Below, piece by piece: positions 28,275 through 39,538 of a DNA stretch of 44,563 nucleotides. The position numbers and the translations under genes are program-made. How positions within the stretch are numbered: position 1 is the stretch's first letter; the number at the start of each line of letters is the position of its first letter. Source of the stretch: Fidelibacterota bacterium (GTDB lineage: Bacteria > Marinisomatota > Marinisomatia > Marinisomatales > TCS55); the NCBI GenBank assembly GCA_004124535.1, contig SCKQ01000015.1, forward strand, positions 1 through 44,563, given 5' to 3'. The notes beneath the pieces are model-generated. The model was not told the origin of the DNA, did not search any database, and was given only the letters and a program-made list of their open reading frames with translations.

Positions 28275-29090
28275 TCAGTCTAGAACAAATAATACCCGAC
28301 AATCACGAAGAACACCACCTGTAGTATTGGCAGATTGGATCTTCATAACATCAGAATTGCCAATAACAACATCTGCTTTGTTCGCACCACTGGTTGCTAC
28401 TCCTTTGATCACCAGAGGATTGCCTTTTACACGATCATCGGCTTGTGCTTTATCAAGACCTTTGGCATAACCAGCTACACCATTTTGGATTGAATATTCA
28501 CGGGTATAATTACCGGGGCCGTAAACCACACCGCCGTTTTGATCCAAAATACGTGGTGACATTGCAGGACGAATGCCTAGTCCACGAGCGTCAATGATCA
28601 GGCCTGTTATAGAAGATGTGGTTGGCGCAGCAGCATCCGTTGTTGCTGTCCCAGCTGCAGCTGCTGGTAAAAACCCTGCTGGCGGTGCCATAATCTCTGA
28701 AACACCGCTCATGGGGACTTCATAGGTCACTTCAATAGACGTATCACTTAAGTATTTTACATCACCAACCTGTACAGCTCCCCTGATTAGCCCCCGTACC
28801 TTGGTCTTGATCACATCATCAAACATGGCGTCACCCATGGTGGTTTCGCTGTCAACTGTGATACCATTAACAATTTCAACAAGGTTCCGCATGGCATCAA
28901 CCTTTGCAATGCGTGCGGCAGACCGGCGTGCAGTGGCAGCATTAATCATGTTATCTGGAACATAACCAATTCCTGTTGCCTGGATGGTGCGGTCGGAATA
29001 ATTAATGGTCCCCCGGTCAAATTGCTGGCCGACAAAGGATGATTGTCCAAAGATCAGGCTAAAACTGATCAATATGAATAATTTTTTCAT
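28275..29090 (-). CDS. LPP20-like periplasmic protein
   Basis: A 271-aa protein with a signal peptide (1-16, KKLFILISFSLIFG). The LPP20-type domain is seen as the ATGIGYVPDN opening, then ATARRSAARIAKVDAMRNLVE (about 52-72), the VRGLIRGAVQVGDVKYLSD stretch and the IEVTYEVPMSGV strand near 120-130. LPP20 was first known as a lipoprotein, but this protein has no N-terminal lipobox cysteine, so it is probably soluble in the periplasm. After an Ala/Thr-rich linker (about 140-160) a second domain runs to the end, with GLIIDARGLGIRPAMSPRIL. It lies 14 bases after the FlgT-like gene and heads the redox/CsgG/giant-protein genes. Confidence 0.75.
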   Translation of the reverse strand: MKKLFILISFSLIFGQSSFVGQQFDRGTINYSDRTIQATGIGYVPDNMINAATARRSAARIAKVDAMRNLVEIVNGITVDSETTMGDAMFDDVIKTKVRGLIRGAVQVGDVKYLSDTSIEVTYEVPMSGVSEIMAPPAGFLPAAAAGTATTDAAAPTTSSITGLIIDARGLGIRPAMSPRILDQNGGVVYGPGNYTREYSIQNGVAGYAKGLDKAQADDRVKGNPLVIKGVATSGANKADVVIGNSDVMKIQSANTTGGVLRDCRVLFVLD

Positions 29091-29104
29091 AACTTACCTC
29101 GTTA

Positions 29105-30223
29105 TTATTGTACAATTTCTGCTGTGACACGATTTCCCGATAATCCTGTCACTTTAAAATTTAAACCATCGGGCGATGTACGGCTTAAGCCCATGGCCAA
29201 ATCCTGTGACTTTCCTTCAAATTCAACTTCATATTCAGCCACACCGTCATTCAGGCCTTTGGCGTAGGCGTTGCGGATACCAGAAACCGTTTGTGCTTTC
29301 AAGAAAGATTCAAAGGTCATATAGGACATAAAATCCGCATTTTTTAAGACAATATATACTTTAATGAAATTGGACTGCTGGGTGCTCCATTTTTCAATGA
29401 GCTGACGAATAATATCTGTGCCAAGGTTACCCGCCGCTTCATTGGTGGCATTCACACCAGCAGTGGATGGTGAAATATGGGGTTTCTTACCATGGGCATT
29501 TGGAACAACTGCCAGAATCTCACCGGTATCAGCGCGAACAATCTTACCATTTATATCCGCCTGGCCAGACGTCATACCATAAAATTCTCCGCCGGATGAG
29601 ATTTTCGCCGTACCAATGACAATCACTTCTGCCCCCAGCATGCTGGCTATTTTTGCGGCAGCAGAAACATTCCCGGCTAAAGCCTGTTCGTAATCCGCTT
29701 CACCCTTCAGGGCCTGAACCAGTTGTCGATCAACGACATCAAAACCTTTTTCATAAAACATGCTCAAGAGTTTGGTCTCCGCAAAATCTGTGGGGGTATT
29801 ATCAATAAGATTCTCTTCCCTGATCATAAAAATAATGCGGGGGCGGTTCATGGAGTTCAGAAGGGTCTGCAGGGCTGCCTCATCTCGCATGACCTCGTCC
29901 AGCATTTCTGTCACTTCTGCAGCAATGGTTACTTCCCAAAGACCATCAGGCCCTTGCTTTTCAGATACCACTTTAAATGTTTTTACAAATCCTTGTGCTT
30001 TAGAATAAATATTATCACTAAAAGTGGTGGCGGTGACCACAGTTTCAGAGGAAATAAACGCTCCAAGGCCCACTTCCACTGCATCCCGTTTGGCCTGCTC
30101 TATAGCGGCATCTTTTGTCAGCCCATCCCCGGTTCCTCGGACGGTTTGCGCCTGGGCCCAGTTAAGAGACATAAATAAATAGAAGGTTATTCCTATCGTT
30201 CGTGTTTGCAAAATGGTCTTCAT
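29105..30223 (-). CDS. FlgT/LPP20-CsgG-like periplasmic protein
   Basis: A 372-aa exported protein, with a signal peptide ending in AQAQ near residue 26. The N-terminal region (TVRGTGDGLTKDAAIEQAKR and the AVEVGLGAFISSET helix) resembles the FlgT N-terminal or LPP20 domain. The middle (about 130-260) is CsgG/TolB-N-like, with PRIIFMIREEN, FYEKGFDVVDRQLVQAL and MLGAEVIVIGTAKISSGGEF. The C-terminal third (285-372) resembles a repeated small domain. FlgT itself supports the flagellar H ring, but no flagellar genes are present, so this is a fold resemblance rather than a flagellar role. It is the first gene of the minus-strand five-gene block, transcribed divergently from the TPR-SLH lipoprotein. 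Confidence 0.75.
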   Translation of the reverse strand: MKTILQTRTIGITFYLFMSLNWAQAQTVRGTGDGLTKDAAIEQAKRDAVEVGLGAFISSETVVTATTFSDNIYSKAQGFVKTFKVVSEKQGPDGLWEVTIAAEVTEMLDEVMRDEAALQTLLNSMNRPRIIFMIREENLIDNTPTDFAETKLLSMFYEKGFDVVDRQLVQALKGEADYEQALAGNVSAAAKIASMLGAEVIVIGTAKISSGGEFYGMTSGQADINGKIVRADTGEILAVVPNAHGKKPHISPSTAGVNATNEAAGNLGTDIIRQLIEKWSTQQSNFIKVYIVLKNADFMSYMTFESFLKAQTVSGIRNAYAKGLNDGVAEYEVEFEGKSQDLAMGLSRTSPDGLNFKVTGLSGNRVTAEIVQ

Positions 30224-30302
30224 TCTATATTTTTTCCCTGTATTGAGTATTGAGTTAAATTATCCAATCACATCTCGATATGCAATAATAAACATCGTCT
30301 TA

Positions 30303-30318
30303 TGTGATCTATATCAAT
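30303..30318. promoter_or_regulatory. CRP-like palindrome between the FlgT-like operon and the TPR-SLH gene
   Basis: TGTGATCTATATCAAT matches the CRP consensus TGTGA-N6-TCACA at 8 of 10 fixed positions. A nearby ATCACAT (30267-30273) is the exact inverse of ATGTGAT (30302-30308). The window encodes a cAMP-forming cyclase, which makes a CRP site thinkable, but chance matches of this quality are expected in a region this size. Confidence 0.25.
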
Positions 30319-30397
30319 ATATCAAATTCATGGTCTTTTATTTTCAATCAATTTTACCCTATATTCCAGCAAGTTTACTAACCAAAAGAGTTTTGCT

Positions 30398-31513
30398 ATG
30401 AAACATTTCCTATATTCTGCACTTGCAATTTTTTTACTGGCTGGCTGTAGCCAGAAACCCCAAAGTGATGTGGATACCCCAGAATATCACTTTAAGGCTG
30501 GTATGCGTGCAGTAGAGTCTGGCGAATACAATGCAGCATTAACATCTTTTCAGCGTTCCGTCGATCTGGACAAAAAATTTGCTCCTGGTTATTGTGGGCT
30601 GGGATTAGCACACGCACACCTTGGTAATGTAAAAGAAGCCAAGAAAAATGTGGACAAGGGTGTGAGTAAGGGCAGTAAAGATCCCGATGTATTGGCTCTA
30701 GGTGCCAGAGTGTGGATCACATTGCGGGAACATGAAAAAAAATGGTTCAAACGGGCAACAAAACTTTTGGATAAAGCACTGAAAAGAAAGGAAAGCCATG
30801 AAGCTTCTTTGTACTATTATGGTGTAACACATCTTTATAATTATGATTTTAGTGAATCTGGGGACTATTTCCGAAGAGTGATCGAACAAAAAGGCGATTA
30901 TGCTGGCAAAGCCGACGCCAAATGGAATTTGGCCCAGAAAATTGTCCGGGCCATGCCGGGAACTCCCGTGGGGAAGAAAGTGGCGCTGCACGAAAAGATC
31001 ACTCGTGCCGACCTTGCTGTGTTGTTTGCTGAAGAATTAAAGATCAGCGAACTGTTTGCCAGAATGCCGCAGCAGAATGCTGGTTTTCAAACGCCGGGGC
31101 AAGCCAGCGCTGGTGGTAGTGCAGTAAATCCAGTGGACAGCAAAGGTCATTGGGCAGAAACCTGGATCAACGAAATGACTAAATACAGCGTCTTGGATGT
31201 GAGTCCAGACAGAAAATTCTATCCAGATGAAGTTATTTCCAGAGCGGAATACGCCATGGCCGTCCAGCGTTTGTTGGTTGTAGCAACAAAGGATCCCGGA
31301 TTGGAAATACGCTATTTCGGAGAAAGTCCTTCAAGATTCAGTGATGTGCCCAGCAGTCATTATGCCTACAACGCCATGGCTCTTTGTGCTGAAAGGGGCA
31401 TCATGCACGCCGATATGATTACCGGTAATTTTAGTCCTTCAGGTCCGGTGACAGGTGCTGACGCACTGCTGATTATTCGCGGGATTCAGAGCTCTCTGCG
31501 CATGACGTTTTAA
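30398..31513 (+). CDS. TPR-SLH domain lipoprotein
   Basis: A 371-aa lipoprotein with lipobox LAGC and lipidated C17. Residues about 30-200 form TPR-like helical repeats (YHFKAGMRAVESGEYNAALT, then FAPGYCGLGLAHAHLGNVKE, then LYYYGVTHLYNYDFSESGDY). Residues about 245-365 carry two SLH-like repeats: DSKGHWAETWINEMTKYSVL with FYPDEVISRAEYAMAVQRLL, and SRFSDVPSSHYAYNAMALCA with FSPSGPVTGADALLI. SLH domains normally bind cell-wall polymers, so this protein may link the outer membrane to peptidoglycan or assemble surface structures. It is divergent from the FlgT-like operon, sharing its 174-base upstream region, and ends at its own strong terminator. Confidence 0.85.
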   Translation: MKHFLYSALAIFLLAGCSQKPQSDVDTPEYHFKAGMRAVESGEYNAALTSFQRSVDLDKKFAPGYCGLGLAHAHLGNVKEAKKNVDKGVSKGSKDPDVLALGARVWITLREHEKKWFKRATKLLDKALKRKESHEASLYYYGVTHLYNYDFSESGDYFRRVIEQKGDYAGKADAKWNLAQKIVRAMPGTPVGKKVALHEKITRADLAVLFAEELKISELFARMPQQNAGFQTPGQASAGGSAVNPVDSKGHWAETWINEMTKYSVLDVSPDRKFYPDEVISRAEYAMAVQRLLVVATKDPGLEIRYFGESPSRFSDVPSSHYAYNAMALCAERGIMHADMITGNFSPSGPVTGADALLIIRGIQSSLRMTF

Positions 31514-31533
31514 TCCAGCCTTCTGTTTAAATT

Positions 31534-31561
31534 AAAGGCACATCATTGATGTGCCTTTTTT
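31534..31561 (+). terminator. Strong intrinsic terminator after the TPR-SLH gene
   Basis: AAAGGCACATC (31534-31544) pairs perfectly with GATGTGCCTTT (31548-31558), an 11-bp stem with a tight ATT loop and six T residues (31556-31561). The next gene begins only three bases later, so its promoter must lie inside the preceding gene or it depends on read-through. Confidence 0.93.
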
Positions 31562-31564
31562 ATT

Positions 31565-32398
31565 ATGCTCAATCTTGTCGATAAACTGATACTTCTTTAT
31601 GAACTTGTGCTTACGGTGCATGTTCTATTATTTAAAACCAATATCCCCGATTGGGGCGGGCACATACAGTTAAATATTTTTGTTACTGGCTGGATATTCT
31701 TTTCAGCTTGGGCAGCAAATCGTTTCAATCGCCAACCGTTTAAATTCATCCACACCTTCTACCCCCTGTTTCTGCTCATCTGGCATTATCCCCAAGCCTG
31801 CGAACTACGGTATTCTGTAATCACCTCCAGTTTAGATCATATCTTAATACCATTGGATTTAGCCATTTTCAGGGTAGCACTTTATGATATCATTCCTCGA
31901 AATTTGAATCTGCTGAGTTTGGAAATATTCCACTTTTTTTATTTTTGCTACTACCTTTCCCTCGGTGTACCAGCATGGATAGTGTATAAAAAAAGACATC
32001 CTCAAATCAGTGCATATCTTTTTGTAATTATGGTGACCAATATCATTCATCAGTGGTTTGTAATTTTTTTCCCGGCGGATGGGCCGGTGCCTTTACGCCC
32101 TGATATTATGCCCGATGGAGTTTTGATGATCCCGATTATGAACTTGATCTACCAATTGGATGCCGGTGGCGGTGCCTTTCCCAGCCTACATGTGGCCGGA
32201 GCTGTTATCACCGGTATGTATGCTTATAAATTTTTACCTCAATGGAAATGGTTATGGATCTTCACTTTCTGTGCCATTACTGCAGCTACTGTTGTATGTT
32301 CATATCATTATCCAATAGATAGTCTTATTGGAGCAATTACAGGATGGTTTTGTTATATTTACATACCTCGAATCCATGACTATATCAACTCTAAATAA
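31565..32398 (+). CDS. PAP2-superfamily polytopic membrane phosphatase/phosphotransferase
   Basis: A 277-aa integral membrane protein with six or more membrane segments. The C-terminal half has PAP2-type motifs: GGAFPSLHVAGAV with H209, and YHYPIDSLIG with H248 and D252. The usual KxxxxxxRP first motif is not obvious. This pattern resembles the Aur1/Ipt1 or inositol-phosphotransferase-like subgroup rather than classic phosphatidate phosphatases, so head-group transfer on a lipid is as likely as dephosphorylation. Its ATG lies three bases past the terminator of the previous gene, and there is no Shine-Dalgarno sequence. The next gene overlaps its end by about 23 bases if started at 32376. Confidence 0.8.
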   Translation: MLNLVDKLILLYELVLTVHVLLFKTNIPDWGGHIQLNIFVTGWIFFSAWAANRFNRQPFKFIHTFYPLFLLIWHYPQACELRYSVITSSLDHILIPLDLAIFRVALYDIIPRNLNLLSLEIFHFFYFCYYLSLGVPAWIVYKKRHPQISAYLFVIMVTNIIHQWFVIFFPADGPVPLRPDIMPDGVLMIPIMNLIYQLDAGGGAFPSLHVAGAVITGMYAYKFLPQWKWLWIFTFCAITAATVVCSYHYPIDSLIGAITGWFCYIYIPRIHDYINSK

Positions 32399-33359
32399 GT
32401 TCAAATTCACATTCCTGATTATTTCAGGAATGTTTTTCACAAGTTGTGTGGAAACTATCATTTATGTCCAAGTTCATCCTGACGGGCGCTATACCATGAA
32501 TTTCATCACCAAAGGCGATTCCACCGATGTCTTCAACCATGATTTTCCCCATCCTGCCGGACCAGTTTGGATAACAAATATTAAAAAAAACCTTGGAGAA
32601 GATGATGATATCTGGGTGATGAAAACCAGCGGTATGGCTAATGGTGCCTTGCTTTTTACAGCAAGGGAAGATTCACTTACTGCTCTCCAGCATCCCCTTC
32701 AGGTAGAACGCAAAGAAGGCTACTTCGCCACGCGATACACCCTGCGCAATGTATTTAAAGGACGCCAGGTATACCGCAAATACCCGGCTTTTGGACGCAG
32801 CCTCCAGGATAGTGATAAAGATTCCACACGCTGGTTGGACGAAGCACTTTACTATATGTGTACAGCCGCTATCAGCGATCTGCAAAACGACCCTGAAACA
32901 TCAATCGATTCCGATTTGTCAGAACGAGTGTTGAACCATATCCACAATACACTGGCCAGGGTTAATCAAAAGGACCTCTTTGAAGAATTAGTAAACAAAC
33001 AAAACTTCATTGATCAAATGCTAAGACCCTTCCATAAAGATCTACCCATTGGCTACAGCACGCTTTTGAGTAAAGCTACCGATATTTATGAAGAAGAGCT
33101 GGAGCTCACCAGCAACCTCCAGGATGACCAATTCCAATATAAAGCCACTTTGCCGGGAGTTATTACATCTACCAATGCCGATACTATTTCTGGTGATACA
33201 TTGAAGTGGAAATTTGGTTTGCAACAGTATGTAAATGATGATTACGTGATTTCTGCAGCATCGGTTGTGTATTCGTCTCAGCGTATTCAGGTTGCCGTAC
33301 TCTGCACTGCAGGATTATTTTTGATTATCTTATATTTAGTCTACAAACGAAGACACTGA
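32376..33359 (+). CDS. Lipoprotein of unknown function with C-terminal membrane helix
   Basis: I do not recognise the family. An upstream ATG at 32328 is in frame, but the M at 32376 places a clean lipobox FTSC with C24 after a hydrophobic stretch (10-23), so this start (327 aa) is preferred. The mature part is soluble and acidic, with two stretches rich in Asp/Ser/Thr, and the C-terminus is a hydrophobic helix (about 305-322) followed by YKRRH, a positively charged end. A lipoprotein with a C-terminal membrane helix would be anchored twice. It overlaps the PAP2 gene by 23 bases and the next gene starts one base after its stop, so co-expression is likely. Confidence 0.7.
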   Translation: MTISTLNKFKFTFLIISGMFFTSCVETIIYVQVHPDGRYTMNFITKGDSTDVFNHDFPHPAGPVWITNIKKNLGEDDDIWVMKTSGMANGALLFTAREDSLTALQHPLQVERKEGYFATRYTLRNVFKGRQVYRKYPAFGRSLQDSDKDSTRWLDEALYYMCTAAISDLQNDPETSIDSDLSERVLNHIHNTLARVNQKDLFEELVNKQNFIDQMLRPFHKDLPIGYSTLLSKATDIYEEELELTSNLQDDQFQYKATLPGVITSTNADTISGDTLKWKFGLQQYVNDDYVISAASVVYSSQRIQVAVLCTAGLFLIILYLVYKRRH

Positions 33360-33360
33360 A

Positions 33361-33777
33361 ATGAGAAAACTTTTCTTTCTACTATTACCTTTATTAATTT
33401 TTGCCAAACCAAAGTTCAACGATACAGAACTAAAATCCATGACACCCCGCTATTTTCAGCGCAACCATACAGCTCCAAAATTATTGGGTGTGAATATCTA
33501 TAAAACACGAGAAGGTCGTGTATATCAAGTGGACATCATGACAGACAGAAATCGCACCAATGAAGATATGGGTTTTGCCTATTCAGCTCTTACCAATTTG
33601 GGCCAGTACGTCAGGCAAAAATTCACCCAATTTATCGTTGTGATGCACAGCGATGTCCGCGGCGAGCCGCCGCAAGTGTGTATCGGTAAGGCTAAATGCA
33701 GTATTGATACTTTCATTCATGAGCGGGTGAGTTATGAGAAATGGTATAAGGATTGTATCTATTTCAAGGAGATGTGA
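33361..33777 (+). CDS. Small secreted protein of unknown function
   Basis: A 138-aa protein with a signal peptide (1-15, RKLFFLLLPLLIFA). The mature part has no recognised domain. Two cysteines (CIGKAKC) near residue 100-106 could form a disulfide, with another at about 132. The gene starts one base after the previous stop (33359) and is separated from the next by 57 bases that contain a ribosome binding site but no clear terminator. It is probably part of the same transcript as the lipoprotein upstream. Confidence 0.6.
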   Translation: MRKLFFLLLPLLIFAKPKFNDTELKSMTPRYFQRNHTAPKLLGVNIYKTREGRVYQVDIMTDRNRTNEDMGFAYSALTNLGQYVRQKFTQFIVVMHSDVRGEPPQVCIGKAKCSIDTFIHERVSYEKWYKDCIYFKEM

Positions 33778-33834
33778 ACTTGCCTTTTATCGACGTAAAT
33801 TCCAGTTATATTTAATTGTATCCGAGGAAGAATT

Positions 33835-34044
33835 ATGACAAATATATTTACAAAACACCCTAATTCCGTTGGTGAAACCTACCTGGTTCATGGCATTAAA
33901 GCCGTCAGTTATAGTGTACAAATGCTATTTGCAAGCATTTGCTGTATAGTCCATGCTGTATTTCCTTTTGTGTTTCAATCAACCGCCAGCAATATTGCCC
34001 GCAAAGTGTGTATGGACGTTGACCAGCGTCGCGAACTGATATAG
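33835..34044 (+). CDS. Small membrane protein, DUF6356-like
   Basis: A 69-aa protein with the pattern FTKHPNSVGETYLVHG at residues 5-20, then a hydrophobic segment of about 25 residues containing VHAVFPFVF, which I recognise as a small family common in proteobacteria (DUF6356-like; the name is from memory). Function is unknown. A clear ribosome binding site (GAGGAAG) lies eight bases before the ATG, supporting this start. It lies 11 bases before the next gene, so it belongs to the same run of envelope genes. Confidence 0.65.
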   Translation: MTNIFTKHPNSVGETYLVHGIKAVSYSVQMLFASICCIVHAVFPFVFQSTASNIARKVCMDVDQRRELI

Positions 34045-34055
34045 CATTTTTTCAT

Positions 34056-37094
<3,039 letters not shown>

Positions 37095-37098
<4 letters not shown>

Positions 37099-38285
37099 AG
37101 TATATTTCATTCATTTTTTTCATACAATTCTTATTTCCCGGTGAGCCCAAACTTTCGTCAATTAATTTTGCTGAAGGATACACTAAACCAGTATATATCT
37201 GCCAGCCCCCGGGAGACAATGATAGACTCTTTGTTTTGGAACAAAAAGGAGTTATCAAAATCATTAAGAATGGGAAGAAAGTCCGAAAACCCTATGCTGA
37301 TTTGCGTAACAGGATTCACAATCCCATCAAGCCCGGGGATGAACGCGGACTTTTAGGCATGGCTTTTCATCCCGACTTTCAATCCAATGGTTTTGTTTTT
37401 CTCAATTATACAGATGAGGATGACCATACTATCGTATCCAGGTTTTCTGTTTCTGATAATCCCGATAAACTGAATACAGATACTGAAAAAGTATTAATCA
37501 AACTAAAACAGCCTTTTTCCAATCACAACGGCGGGCATATGGTTTTTGGCCCTGATGGCTACCTCTACATTTCATTAGGTGACGGCGGCAAATGGGGTGA
37601 TCCCTATGATAATGCCCAAAATCTGGAAACACTTTTTGGATCAATCCTGCGGATTGATGTGGATAATGGTGATACCTATGCAATTCCAGGGAACAATCCA
37701 TTTGTTGATGTGGAAAATGCAAAGGGTGAGATCTGGCTTTACGGCCTGCGTAATGTTTGGCGCTTTTCTTTTGACCGTGAAAATGGGGATGTTTACCTTG
37801 GGGATGTCGGGCAGGATATGTGGGAAGAGATCAATTTTATTTCAGCAAAAAAAGCAGGTGGACAAAATTTTGGCTGGCGGGTGATGGAAGCCAATCATTG
37901 CTACAATCCACCAGAAGACTGTGAGCAAACAGGAATTCTACCCATTTACGAATACCCCAATGATGCTAATTATATGAAAGTTCTAACCGGTATGGATGAA
38001 CCCAACGTGGATGGTTGTTCTGTTACCGGAGGCTATGTATATCGCGGGGAAAATATTCCCGGTCTGCAAGGCACTTACTTTTTTGCTGATTACTGTTCAG
38101 GTAATATCTGGACATTTAAGGAAGTGGATGGCAAAGCCATTGAATTCAAAAACCGTACTGAAGAGATCAGCCTTGGTGGTGGAGAGTTTACCAATTATAT
38201 TTCTTCTTTTGGTGAAGATAATAATGGTGAGCTATATATTGTGGACTATAATGGAATAATCTTTAAACTTACTGCATCGGAATAA
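37095..38285 (+). CDS. PQQ-type sugar dehydrogenase (soluble, glucose/sorbosone-like)
   Basis: A 396-aa exported six-bladed beta-propeller. The signal-like N-terminus (1-14) is followed by the family-typical PVYICQPPGDNDRLFVLEQKG, then ERGLLGMAFHPDF, GGHMVFGPDGYLYISLGDGG and YGLRNVWRFSFD, and a CxxxxDC pair (CYNPPEDC). The repeated DG-type calcium or PQQ contacts fit the YliI/Asd-like family. It oxidises aldose or other sugars in the periplasm if PQQ is available; no PQQ synthesis genes are in this window, so the cofactor may be imported or absent. It is coupled by a four-base overlap to the PAP2 phosphatase. Confidence 0.9.
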
Positions 38286-38297
38286 AGGGGAACACGT

Positions 38298-38618
38298 ATG
38301 ATGAAAATAGAAGAAATTGTTGATGATATTGTTTTATTCATTCTTGCAGAACATGAACCATTGAAAGAACTGGGTATCACTCAAAATAAATTGTTTGCCA
38401 AAGTGTTGGGCTATGATGAAAACGGCATCTGGATTGAAAATCCTGATTTTCGATTGCCCAATCCATCAAAAAAAGATCCAAAAGCTTACAATTCAGTGAC
38501 AGCTTCCATATTAATTCCCTGGGTTTATATTTCATCCATCGTTCATTTTCCCAATGTAGAAGGCTTTGATTTTCCCAACCCCTTTGATTCGAAAATTGGT
38601 TTCGATTTAAACAATTGA
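38298..38618 (+). CDS. Small conserved-looking protein of unknown function
   Basis: A 106-aa soluble, acidic protein with no signal peptide or recognised domain. The start follows a purine-rich AAAGGGGAA ribosome binding site. The C-terminus is rich in aromatic and Asn/Pro residues (GFDFPNPFDSKIGFDL). It precedes the ABC exporter ATPase, whose TTG start overlaps its TGA, so the two are coupled. Its role, perhaps as a regulatory or adaptor partner of the exporter, is only a guess from the position. Confidence 0.55.
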   Translation: MMKIEEIVDDIVLFILAEHEPLKELGITQNKLFAKVLGYDENGIWIENPDFRLPNPSKKDPKAYNSVTASILIPWVYISSIVHFPNVEGFDFPNPFDSKIGFDLNN

Positions 38619-39538
38619 CTTCAGCAGCTATTCATATTGCCGGTCTTCATAAATCATATGAAGATACTGTCGCTCTCCGTGGTGTTGACCTTACAATTGA
38701 AGATGGCCAGTTTTACGGCTTGCTGGGCCCCAACGGTGCCGGGAAAACCACGACCATCCACATTCTCACCGGCCTTGTAATAAAAGATAGCGGTGTTACA
38801 GAAATTTACAATAAAGATACTGTAAAAGACTTTCGCTTCACCCGTTCACAGCTTGGTATCGCCCATCAGGAATTGCCTGTGGACTGGTTTTTCCCCATTG
38901 AAAAATTGCTTTATTTTCACGCCGGTTATTATGGAATTACCAAACAAAAGGCCAAACCGCGAGTGGAAGAATTACTGGAACGATTAGGACTGATGGATAA
39001 GCGTACATCCCGATTAAGACAATTGTCCGGTGGGATGAAACGGCGCTACCAACTGGCGAAAGCATTGGTCCATGACCCAAAGATCCTCATCCTGGATGAA
39101 CCTACCGCCGGTGTGGATGTAGAACTCCGTCATGAGCTTTGGGATTATTTGCGAAAGCTGCATCAAAACGGGAAAACCATTTTACTGACCACACACTATA
39201 TTGAAGAAGCTGAACTCTTGTGTGAAAAAGTTGGAATTATTGATAAGGGTAAAATCATTAAGGAAGGATCTCCAAAAGAATTAACCACTGAATTAGGTAA
39301 AGCAGGAATTAATATTCGCCTCACTGGCTGGAAAAATGAATTAAACGATGCCCTGTCCGAGTTTTCTTTCACCCTTGAAGACGGTCGCTTGCACTTCACC
39401 GTTCGTGATCCTGAAGAAGCCATGGCCAGAATTATTCAAATACTATCCAGCCATGGATGTCACATTCAAAGCGTAGCAACAGAGAAATCATCTCTAGAGG
39501 ATGTATTTCTAAGCCTTACAGGTAAAGGGATCAACTAA
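38615..39538 (+). CDS. ABC transporter ATP-binding protein (ABC-2 type)
   Basis: A 307-aa nucleotide-binding subunit. Walker A is GPNGAGKTT (38-46), the signature is LSGGM (137-141), and Walker B is ILILDEP (157-163), with an H-loop TTHY. The C-terminal 60 residues resemble the regulatory extension of DrrA/CcmA-like ABC-2 exporters. The start is a TTG at 38615, whose last two bases form the stop of the previous gene (TTGA). No other in-frame start fits the domain boundary and no Shine-Dalgarno sequence is visible, so re-initiation is likely. The permease starts at the base where this gene ends. Substrate unknown. Confidence 0.92.
   Translation: MTSAAIHIAGLHKSYEDTVALRGVDLTIEDGQFYGLLGPNGAGKTTTIHILTGLVIKDSGVTEIYNKDTVKDFRFTRSQLGIAHQELPVDWFFPIEKLLYFHAGYYGITKQKAKPRVEELLERLGLMDKRTSRLRQLSGGMKRRYQLAKALVHDPKILILDEPTAGVDVELRHELWDYLRKLHQNGKTILLTTHYIEEAELLCEKVGIIDKGKIIKEGSPKELTTELGKAGINIRLTGWKNELNDALSEFSFTLEDGRLHFTVRDPEEAMARIIQILSSHGCHIQSVATEKSSLEDVFLSLTGKGIN

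Noticed and set aside
29105..30223. A flagellar role for the FlgT-like protein
   Set aside because: No flagellar genes are in the window, and related folds serve other envelope roles.
30224..30397. Bacteroidetes-type promoter (TTG ... TAnnTTTG) for the minus-strand operon
   Set aside because: The nearest match (TTG, 18 bases, TGAATTTG) has a mismatch in the key TA and is expected by chance in AT-rich DNA.
32328..32375. Upstream start for the lipoprotein at 32376
   Set aside because: It would overlap the PAP2 gene by 71 bases and displace the lipobox signal; the later ATG is more natural.
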